Assembly: GCA_025774205.1 (NCBI GenBank)
Contig: JALGWK010000103.1
Coordinates: 1-6,200, forward strand
Length of the DNA: 6,200 nt
Reading direction: 5' to 3'
Source: a bacterium
Lineage (GTDB): Bacteria; Blakebacterota; Blakebacteria; Blakebacterales; Blakebacteraceae
Both the position numbers and the translations under genes were made by a program. The notes beneath the pieces were generated by a model, which worked only from the letters and a program-made list of their open reading frames with translations, had not been told where the DNA came from and made no database searches. Below, in pieces: positions 1 through 4,850 of the stretch (its first letter is position 1; each line of letters starts with the position of its first letter).

Positions 1-138
1 GGTTCCGACGGTACCTGGGCGTGGGTAGACCAGGCCAGTGAGATCGTGGGGATCGTCTTCACGCAGAGCCCCGATGGGGATAATCCCAGTTCGGAATTCG
101 CAGCCCTGGTCACAGTATCGATCGAGGTGCCGGACTGA
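1..138 (+). CDS. C-terminal fragment of a probable serine hydrolase (beta-lactamase-like family)
   Basis: The window opens inside this gene; 45 codons in frame 1 run to a TGA stop at 136-138. The visible peptide contains G-S-D-G-T-W-A-W-V-D followed by a hydrophobic strand and F-T-Q-S-P. This pattern resembles the last strands of the class C beta-lactamase/penicillin-binding-like fold (serine hydrolases of the 'Beta-lactamase' family), where a G-S-D-G-T-x-x-W-V-D segment follows the HxG-type motif and leads into a strand ending in F-T-Q. The catalytic SxxK and YxN motifs lie outside the window, so activity cannot be judged. It is on the same strand as the NfeD gene but separated by 127 bp, with a possible promoter in between, so it probably belongs to a different transcript. 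The assignment rests on a short tail; another secreted hydrolase with a similar end cannot be excluded. Confidence 0.6.
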   Translation, partial: GSDGTWAWVDQASEIVGIVFTQSPDGDNPSSEFAALVTVSIEVPD

Positions 139-154
139 GCCGTCATTGATTGGA

Positions 155-184
155 TTGAAAGTTATACGGGAGTATCCGTATACC
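155..184 (+). promoter_or_regulatory. Possible sigma-70-type promoter for the NfeD-led gene run
   Basis: A TTGAAA hexamer at 155-160 (five of six matches to TTGACA) and TATACC at 179-184 (four of six to TATAAT) are separated by 18 bp. They lie in the only sizeable gap upstream of the four-gene run, about 80 bp before the NfeD start. This is an AT-richer patch in a GC-rich region. No transcription data support it and the organism's promoter consensus is unknown. Confidence 0.3.
163..182. repeat. Inverted repeat within the putative promoter spacer
   Basis: TATACGG at 163-169 is the exact reverse complement of CCGTATA at 176-182, giving a 7-bp stem with a 6-nt centre (8 bp with a G-T pair at 170/175). 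It is followed by GC-rich sequence, not a T-run, so it does not look like an intrinsic terminator for the upstream hydrolase. It fills the spacer between the proposed -35 and overlaps the proposed -10, the usual place for a repressor operator. That role is inferred. Confidence 0.4.
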
Positions 185-265
185 GGGTGGATCCTGGAAT
201 GTGGGTGAGGGTCGGCAGATTCATAAACGACCCGATCAACTGTACCTGCAAGAAAGGCAAGTGAA

Positions 266-772
266 ATGGACGTATGGAGTTGGGGCTGGCTGATACTGGG
301 AGCGGTTCTGCTCGTCGGTGAGATAGTCACCGCGGGATTCTTCCTGCTCGTGTTCGGCATCGGAGCGCTCGGGTCATTCCTGGTCGCGGTCCTCGGAGGG
401 AGTGTCCTCTGGCAGTGGATCACCTTCCTGGTCGTATCGACGCTGGCATTCGCCTTCAGTCGCCGGTTCGCCGAAAAGGTTAACAAGGGGCCGGAGGATT
501 ATGGTGTTGGTGCCGAGCGCTACACCGGTGATCGGGCCTGGGTAATCGAGACGATCGATGCCGCGGCCGCCACCGGGATGGTCCGTATCGACCGTGAGGA
601 GTGGCGCGCTGATTCGTCTGACAATTCCGTGATCCAGGCAGAAACCTGGACCGAGATCGTGAGGGTCGACGGTACCCGCATGGTCGTGAAACAGGCGGAG
701 GAGGCTGGAACAGCTGCCCCTGAAGACGCACCCGTTGATTTCGGAGCGGACCGGCAAGCCGAAACGGAATAA
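266..772 (+). CDS. nfeD: NfeD family membrane protein (short form)
   Basis: This 168-aa protein has three hydrophobic segments at about residues 7-25, 27-45 and 48-66, then a soluble domain at about 78-146. The soluble part shows the NfeD OB-fold pattern: a G-D-R-A-W-V start, V-R-I-D-R-E-E-W-R-A in the middle, and W-T-E-I-V-R-V-D-G-T-R-M-V-V at the end. There is no N-terminal ClpP-like serine protease domain, so this is the short class of NfeD. Such proteins are known to be encoded next to SPFH/stomatin proteins and to work with them in membrane microdomains; the next gene here is exactly such a partner. An acidic tail (about 147-168) has no assigned role. The ATG at 266 is preceded by AAGG at 254-257, 8 nt upstream. 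It likely heads the operon. Family assignment is firm; the cellular role is inferred from relatives. Confidence 0.92.
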   Translation: MDVWSWGWLILGAVLLVGEIVTAGFFLLVFGIGALGSFLVAVLGGSVLWQWITFLVVSTLAFAFSRRFAEKVNKGPEDYGVGAERYTGDRAWVIETIDAAAATGMVRIDREEWRADSSDNSVIQAETWTEIVRVDGTRMVVKQAEEAGTAAPEDAPVDFGADRQAETE

Positions 773-797
773 CAGGGTCAGATATCCGATCCCGTAA

Positions 798-818
798 GCA
801 GGTAATACCTGCAGGAGG
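798..818 (+). promoter_or_regulatory. Hairpin abutting the Shine-Dalgarno of the stomatin gene
   Basis: GCAGGT at 798-803 and ACCTGC at 807-812 form a perfect 6-bp stem with a 3-nt loop. The stem ends directly against a strong Shine-Dalgarno, AGGAGG at 813-818. Two ATG codons follow in tandem: the one at 825 has a 6-nt spacing, the one at 822 only 3 nt, so 825 is the likelier start. The hairpin could limit ribosome access or act as an RNA-processing site between nfeD and the stomatin gene. The pairing is seen; its function is inferred. Confidence 0.45.
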
Positions 819-824
819 AATATG

Positions 825-1820
825 ATGGAAGTTGTTGTCGCTCTGGGAGTCCTGGCGCTCGTGCTGATCGTTTTCGTGGCGAACGCTCTGAAGATCATCC
901 TGCCGTATCAGAAGGGGGTCGTGGAACGGCTGGGCAAATACCAGCGCACCCTCTCGAGCGGACTGGTGATCATCATGCCCTTCATCGAGAAGGTCAAGAA
1001 AGTGGACATGCGCGAGCAGGTCGTGGATGTCCCACCACAGGAAGTGATCACGGCCGACAACGTGGCGGTCACGATGGACGCCATCGTCTACTACGAGGCC
1101 ACCGACCCGGTGAAGCTCCTCTACAACGTGGCGAACTTCTATGCCGCGTCCACCAAACTGGCGCAGACCAACCTGCGTAACATCGTAGGTGAGATGACAC
1201 TCGACAACTCACTCACCTCACGTGAACTCATCAACACCCGTCTGCGCGAGATCCTCGATGATGCCACCGACCGGTGGGGGGTCAGGATCGTGCGGGTCGA
1301 GATCCAGCGGATCGAACCGCCCAATGACGTGATGGACGCCATGCACCGTCAGATGAAGGCCGAGCGTGACCGGCGGGCCATGGTACTCGAGGCCGACGGT
1401 GAGCGGGAAGCCGCCATCAAGGTCGCCGAGGGTCAGAAGCAGTCTGCCATCCTCGAGGCCGAGGGTAAGGCCCTGGCGATCGAGAAGGTCGCCGACGCCA
1501 ATCGCTACCAGCTCACCACGGTAGCCAACGGTGAAGCGGAGGCGGTCCTGAAGGTCTATGAGGCGATCCACAACGGGAACCCGACCCAGGACCTGATCAC
1601 GATCAAGTACATCGAGGCCCTGACCAACATGGCCGACGGTCAGGCCACCAAGATCTTCCTCCCCTTCGAGGCCACAGCCCTGCTGGGCGGCCTCGGCGGG
1701 ATCGCCGAGATCCTGGGAGACCTGCCCGCTGTCTCCGGCAAGGCGCTGAAGGAATCGAAAGAGGCCGAACCGGCGAAGTATGCAAGGAAGTCGACGGCTT
1801 TTGAGGAGGAGCAGGATTGA
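825..1820 (+). CDS. qmcA: SPFH/stomatin-like (QmcA/Band 7) membrane protein
   Basis: The 331-aa product has one N-terminal membrane helix (about residues 3-23), a Band 7/PHB domain (about 24-182) and a long charged helical region (about 183-250) with repeated E-A-E-G/E-A-D-G units typical of the SPFH coiled coil. Landmarks match E. coli QmcA: V-E-R-L-G-K-Y near the start, [12 protein letters not shown] in the PHB core, M-K-A-E-R before the coiled coil, and a C-terminal [17 protein letters not shown] block. Length is close to the QmcA norm (about 305) plus a charged tail. These proteins oligomerise into large membrane rings or scaffolds and pair with NfeD, whose gene lies 52 bp upstream. The start at 825 is preferred to the adjoining ATG at 822 because of ribosome-site spacing. 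Its stop overlaps the next gene's start, so the two are probably translationally coupled. Confidence 0.93.
   Translation: MEVVVALGVLALVLIVFVANALKIILPYQKGVVERLGKYQRTLSSGLVIIMPFIEKVKKVDMREQVVDVPPQEVITADNVAVTMDAIVYYEATDPVKLLYNVANFYAASTKLAQTNLRNIVGEMTLDNSLTSRELINTRLREILDDATDRWGVRIVRVEIQRIEPPNDVMDAMHRQMKAERDRRAMVLEADGEREAAIKVAEGQKQSAILEAEGKALAIEKVADANRYQLTTVANGEAEAVLKVYEAIHNGNPTQDLITIKYIEALTNMADGQATKIFLPFEATALLGGLGGIAEILGDLPAVSGKALKESKEAEPAKYARKSTAFEEEQD
1804..1820 (+). promoter_or_regulatory. Ribosome site and TTGA stop/start overlap deciding a TTG start
   Basis: AGGAGG at 1804-1809, inside the end of the stomatin gene, is followed after 7 nt by TTG at 1817-1819, which overlaps the upstream TGA stop (1818-1820). 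No ATG or GTG in the same frame lies between here and the conserved [10 protein letters not shown] segment. This makes TTG the best-supported start and indicates coupled translation of the two genes. Confidence 0.65.
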
Positions 1821-2965
1821 GTCGCACTGGAGCCGACCCCGTCGGTTCCGGGCAGTCCCTGATCCCCGGAAGGCTCGTTTCACTCGATGCCTTCCGGGGC
1901 ATCACCATCGCCGGGATGATCCTGGTTAACAATCCCGGCTCATGGTCATACGTCTACGCCCCCCTCCGTCACGCCGAATGGCACGGCTGGACTCCCACCG
2001 ACCTGATCTTCCCCTTCTTCCTCTTCATCGTCGGCGTCTCCATGACGCTCTCGTTCGCGAAACAGCGTGAGAAGGGCCTGAGTGAGCGTGACCTCCGCTT
2101 GAAGGTGCTGAAGCGGGCGCTGCTGATCTTCGCGCTCGGCCTCTTCCTCCATGCTTTTCCCCGGTTCGACCTCGGCACCCTCCGGATCTTCGGAGTTCTC
2201 CAGCGGATCGCGCTGGCATACCTCTTTGCCTCTCTCATTACCCTGCGGAGCGGTCCGACAGGACAGATCCGGTGGGCGGGGGGGCTCCTCCTCTTCTACT
2301 GGGTGGTGATGAAAGCGGTACCGGTGCCGGGCTTCGGAGTGGGGGATCTGAGCATGGAGGGGAACCTGGCCGCCTGGCTCGACCGAACGCTTTTCGGTGA
2401 GCATCTCTGGCGGGACCTCTACGATCCGGAAGGACTGCTCAGCACGATTCCGGCTGTCGCCACCGTCCTCCTCGGGGTGCTGACCGGCCGCCTGATCCAT
2501 TCCGACCGCGACCGGGTCGATATTACCAACCGGCTCTTCGTGTGGGGGTGGGGCGCCATCCTGGCCGGGCTGATCGTCAGCATCTGGTTCCCGATCAACA
2601 AGGCGCTCTGGACCAGCAGTTACGTCCTGTTCACCGCCGGGGCAGCGATGCAGTTCCTCGGCGTCTGTTACTGGCTGATCGAGGTGAAGGGGATTCGCAG
2701 GTGGGCCGGGACCGCCATCGATTTCGGCATGAATCCGCTGGCCATCTTCGTCGGATCGGGACTGCTGGTGAAAACCCTCATCCTCATCAAGGTGGCCGGT
2801 CCGGAAGGCGGTCGTACCTCGCTCTATGCCTGGCTTTACCAGGCTGTCTGCGTGCCTCTGGCCGGACCGATGAACGGCTCACTCCTCTTCGCGCTCGGGA
2901 ATGTGCTGTTCTGGCTCACGGTCGCGGCCGTACTTTACAGGAAACGCATCTTCATCAAGATATAA
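1817..2965 (+). CDS. HGSNAT/NagX-like multi-pass membrane acyltransferase (DUF5009/DUF1624-type)
   Basis: A 382-aa polytopic membrane protein. Residues 19-39 carry the family opening R-L[19 protein letters not shown], followed by H52[18 protein letters not shown] (52-70). This block is the hallmark of the heparan-alpha-glucosaminide N-acetyltransferase catalytic family. In human HGSNAT a histidine in the equivalent K-H-A-S-W-N-G segment carries out acetyl transfer; H52 is the likely counterpart. Around ten further hydrophobic segments run to the C-terminus, which ends in a basic R-K-R-I-F-I-K-I. Length fits bacterial members (about 370-400). Relatives move an acetyl group from cytoplasmic acetyl-CoA across the membrane to an amino sugar or glycan; the substrate here is unknown, perhaps a cell-wall or envelope sugar. 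The TTG start overlaps the stomatin stop. Family is secure; function is inferred. Confidence 0.85.
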   Translation: MSRTGADPVGSGQSLIPGRLVSLDAFRGITIAGMILVNNPGSWSYVYAPLRHAEWHGWTPTDLIFPFFLFIVGVSMTLSFAKQREKGLSERDLRLKVLKRALLIFALGLFLHAFPRFDLGTLRIFGVLQRIALAYLFASLITLRSGPTGQIRWAGGLLLFYWVVMKAVPVPGFGVGDLSMEGNLAAWLDRTLFGEHLWRDLYDPEGLLSTIPAVATVLLGVLTGRLIHSDRDRVDITNRLFVWGWGAILAGLIVSIWFPINKALWTSSYVLFTAGAAMQFLGVCYWLIEVKGIRRWAGTAIDFGMNPLAIFVGSGLLVKTLILIKVAGPEGGRTSLYAWLYQAVCVPLAGPMNGSLLFALGNVLFWLTVAAVLYRKRIFIKI

Positions 2966-2996
2966 TAAAAACGCCAGAAAACCCGGGAGAACCATC

Positions 2997-4052
2997 GTGA
3001 GAAAGTTCACACAGCTCCTGCCTGGAGTGGTTGGCGCGGCTGTCATCCTGCTTGTTACTGGATGTGCAGCCGGCATCCAGCAGGAAGAACAGGTCGAACA
3101 GGAAGCGGTCCAGCCGGTCGAAGAGATCGTCGCCCAGCGGATCGTGACTCCTGAAGAGGCTGAGGCCGTTGTGGCCGAGGTCGAACCGGAGCCCGAGCCG
3201 GTCCCGGTCTACGACGAATCGGCCGATGCCGCGGCGGATATCGAAGCCGCTCTGGCTGTCGCCGCGAAGGAGAACAAGCGGGTCCTGGTCCAGTGGGGAG
3301 CCAACTGGTGCGGCTGGTGCATAAAGCTGCACGGACTCTTCCAGGATGACCGTACGATCGGACGGAAACTCCAGTACGAGTACGAAGTCGTCTACGTCGA
3401 CATCGGCCGCTGGGACAAGCATTTGGACCTGGTTGAGGGGTACGGCATCGACCTGAAGGGAGTGCCCTTCCTGACCGTTCTCGACAGCAACGGGGACGTG
3501 GTAGTCAACCAGGAGACCGGCTCACTTGAGGTTCCTATCGAGGAAGGAGCGAAGCACGATCCGGAAAAGGTGCTGAACTTCCTGACCGAGCATCAGCCGG
3601 ATTACCTCGAAGCCGAGGATCTGCTCACCGACGCGCTGGCCGAGGCGGGGAGGCTCCACAAGCGAGTCTTCCTCACCTTCGGGGCTCCCTGGTGAGGATA
3701 CTGTGGGCGGCTTGAAGCCTACCTGGCCCGTGAGGCCACGAGTGAGATCATCGGCAAGGACCTGATCGTACTGAAGATCGACGAGGACCGGACTATCGGC
3801 GGAGAAGAGATGAAAATCCGGTTTAACCAGGGACGGTCAAGCGGCATCCCCGTCTTCTTCATCCTGGAGCCGGACGGCACGGTTGTGGTCGACAGTTTCG
3901 GCCCCAGCGGCAATGTCGGTTTCCCTGTCTCCGACGAGGAGATCGCGGCCTTCGGAGAGATGATGAAGAAGGCAGCCCAGCGGATGACTGCCGGAGAGGT
4001 CGAGCAGTTAATGGAGATTCTCATTGCCATCCGGGAGTCGCGCATCAACTGA
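2997..4052 (+). CDS. Probable selenoprotein: lipoprotein with two thioredoxin-like domains, in-frame TGA read as selenocysteine
   Basis: Read through the TGA at 3693-3695, this is a 351-aa protein. A GTG start (2997) follows GGGAGA at 2985-2990. Residues 1-23 are a lipoprotein signal peptide with lipobox V-T-G-C23, so the mature protein is lipid-anchored. Residues 24-78 form an acidic, Pro/Glu-rich linker. Domain 1 (about 79-200) is thioredoxin-like, with W-C105-G-W-C108 and cis-proline loop G-V-P157. Domain 2 (about 206-335) repeats the layout: K-R-V-F-L-T-F-G-A-P-W, then TGA at codon 233, G-Y-C236, and G-I-P285. The TGA thus takes the place of the first, nucleophilic Cys, giving UXXC. The frame beyond is open for 119 codons. 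Neighbouring genes also stop with TGA, so the code is not generally reassigned. The protein probably reduces or rearranges disulfides, or handles oxidants, in the envelope. The alternative is a pseudogene made by one TGC/TGT-to-TGA change; intact downstream motifs and a hairpin after the TGA argue against that. It lies 31 bp after the acyltransferase gene. Confidence 0.82.
3693..3695 (+). other. Putative selenocysteine codon (TGA, residue 233)
   Basis: Directly preceded by the Trp codon of a G-A-P-W segment and followed by G-Y-C, this TGA lines up with Cys105 of the first domain's G-A-N-W-C-G-W-C. Selenocysteine replacing the N-terminal Cys of a CXXC motif is the commonest arrangement in known redox selenoproteins. 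A sense cysteine codon differs by only one base, so a nonsense mutation or sequencing error remains the competing explanation. Confidence 0.78.
3703..3722 (+). promoter_or_regulatory. Candidate bacterial SECIS hairpin
   Basis: GTGGGC at 3703-3708 pairs with GCCTAC at 3717-3722 (six pairs, one G-U), leaving an 8-nt loop at 3709-3716 that begins with GG. The loop starts 13 nt after the TGA. Bacterial SECIS elements lie inside the coding region just after the UGA and typically show a short stem with G in the first loop positions, which SelB recognises. The distance is towards the short end of the known range and rival pairings exist (GGC 3709-3711 with GCC 3717-3719; TGGCC 3724-3728 with GGCCA 3734-3738), so the exact fold is uncertain. 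Confidence 0.5.
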
Positions 4053-4067
4053 ATAGAGCAACCCGAG

Positions 4068-4081
4068 CCGTCTTCAGACGG
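4068..4081 (+). other. Small hairpin just after the selenoprotein stop
   Basis: CCGTC at 4068-4072 pairs with GACGG at 4077-4081 around a TTCA tetraloop, 15 nt after the stop codon. No T-run follows, so it is not itself a terminator. It may protect the 3' end of the transcript or be incidental. Confidence 0.3.
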
Positions 4082-4104
4082 TCGGTGACAGAATCTGGTA
4101 AAGG

Positions 4105-4140
4105 AAAAGGGACCGGTAATCATCGGTCCCTTTTCTTTTT
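4105..4140. terminator. Rho-independent terminator, probably bidirectional
   Basis: AAAAGGGACCG at 4105-4115 is perfectly complementary to CGGTCCCTTTT at 4124-4134, an 11-bp stem with an 8-nt loop, followed by a T-rich tract through 4140 (ten bases, nine of them T). It lies between convergent genes: 52 bp after the thioredoxin lipoprotein stop and 31 bp past the end of the minus-strand TPR gene. On the minus strand the A-rich left side (4101-4108) becomes a T-rich tail, so it can serve both transcripts. Confidence 0.88.
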
Positions 4141-4171
4141 CACGGCTGTTTTCGAATCGGAATCCCGGTCC

Positions 4172-4828
4172 TCAGCCCCCGATTGCGCTCTCCAGGGCTT
4201 CGAGCGCCATCAGCAATGCTTCGGCGTAGGTATCGTAGGTGATGCCGTCCACGACCCAGGTACCGGAATCGGTGTCATCGAGCCCGTTGTCGGGATCGAG
4301 GAGATCGAGTTCAGCCTGGGCGTCATCGAAGTTGGCCTCTCCCAACCGATAGGAACATTGCGCGATGACGAGGCGCAGATCGCGCCAGTCGACTGAGGTC
4401 CGGTGGGAGAATGACCACGATGAGGATGATGTGAGGACTGACCTGGCGTTGCTGATCGCCTGGTTGAAATCGGGCAGGTCACGATAGACGAAAGCCAGCC
4501 CCGCATCGGCGTCGACACCGGTCAAGCCGTTCGTGTTCGCCGAGTTGAAGCTCGACTGCGCCTGGCTCAGCTCACCCCGGAGAAGACGGGCCCAGCCCCT
4601 GCCGTGATGGGCTTCCGCGTTTACGGGATTGATCGAAACAGCCTCGTTGAACAGACCGAGGGCGGCCGTGATATCTCCGGCCTCGAAGGCCGTCCAGCCC
4701 TCCGCGATCTTCTCCGCGGCGGTCGGTCCACCGGTGCCGCTCTTCTCACAGGCGGTCACCACGAAGAGCAGGAGCAGAAGCACCGGGAGGTACCACTTTC
4801 CCGTCGAAATCGTTCTGATATGTATCAC
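4172..4828 (-). CDS. TPR-repeat lipoprotein
   Basis: A 218-aa protein starting with GTG (4828-4826), with AGGAGGG 7 nt upstream (4842-4836 on the minus strand). Residues 1-27 form a lipoprotein signal peptide: a basic start, the hydrophobic run L-L-L-L-L-F-V-V, and lipobox V-T-A-C27. A short flexible G/S/T linker follows. Residues about 38-71 fit a tetratricopeptide repeat (A-x-x-G-W-x-A-F-x-A-G-D-x-x-A-A-L-x-x-F-x-x-A-V-x-x-N-P), and about 72-104 a second; a looser third unit covers about 109-142 (L-A-F-V-Y-R-D-L-P-D-F-N-Q-A-I). The rest is helical and acidic with no recognised domain. TPR lipoproteins usually act as protein-binding scaffolds at the membrane. The gene follows the S8 protease by 22 bp on the same strand and is probably co-transcribed with it; a functional link is only inferred. 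No close named family is recognised. Confidence 0.82.
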   Translation of the reverse strand: MIHIRTISTGKWYLPVLLLLLFVVTACEKSGTGGPTAAEKIAEGWTAFEAGDITAALGLFNEAVSINPVNAEAHHGRGWARLLRGELSQAQSSFNSANTNGLTGVDADAGLAFVYRDLPDFNQAISNARSVLTSSSSWSFSHRTSVDWRDLRLVIAQCSYRLGEANFDDAQAELDLLDPDNGLDDTDSGTWVVDGITYDTYAEALLMALEALESAIGG

Positions 4829-4850
4829 TCCGGTTCCCTCCTGTTATCGC

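Noticed and set aside
163-182. Inverted repeat as a terminator for the upstream hydrolase
   Set aside because: The stem is AT-rich at its base and is followed by CCGGGTGG, not a run of T.
1385-1500. Short DNA direct repeats in the stomatin gene
   Set aside because: They encode the E-A-E-G/E-A-D-G units of the SPFH coiled coil and reflect protein repetition, not a mobile or regulatory element.
1218-1883. Long minus-strand open frame opposite the stomatin gene
   Set aside because: It mirrors a strongly conserved plus-strand gene in GC-rich DNA, has no recognisable domain, and its composition is rich in Gly, Leu, Asp and Arg as expected for a shadow frame. The similar minus-strand frames at 374-898 and 1946-2500 were rejected for the same reason.
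1818-3695. Genome-wide reassignment of TGA to Trp, Gly or Cys
   Set aside because: TGA is the natural stop of the serine hydrolase fragment (136-138), the stomatin (1818-1820) and the selenoprotein itself (4050-4052), and Trp is encoded by TGG throughout. Only the TGA at the redox site looks recoded.
3660-3720. A frameshift error near the TGA
   Set aside because: Frame 3 of the same gene continues without any shift on both sides of the TGA, with family motifs in register, so no insertion or deletion is needed.
3693-4052. A plain nonsense mutation leaving a 232-aa protein plus a separate small gene starting at ATG 3810
   Set aside because: The same frame is coding-like between 3696 and 3810 and includes the second active-site Cys and matching secondary structure. 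The 3810 fragment would start in mid-domain. A GGAG lies just upstream of 3810, so reinitiation cannot be fully excluded, but it explains less than read-through.
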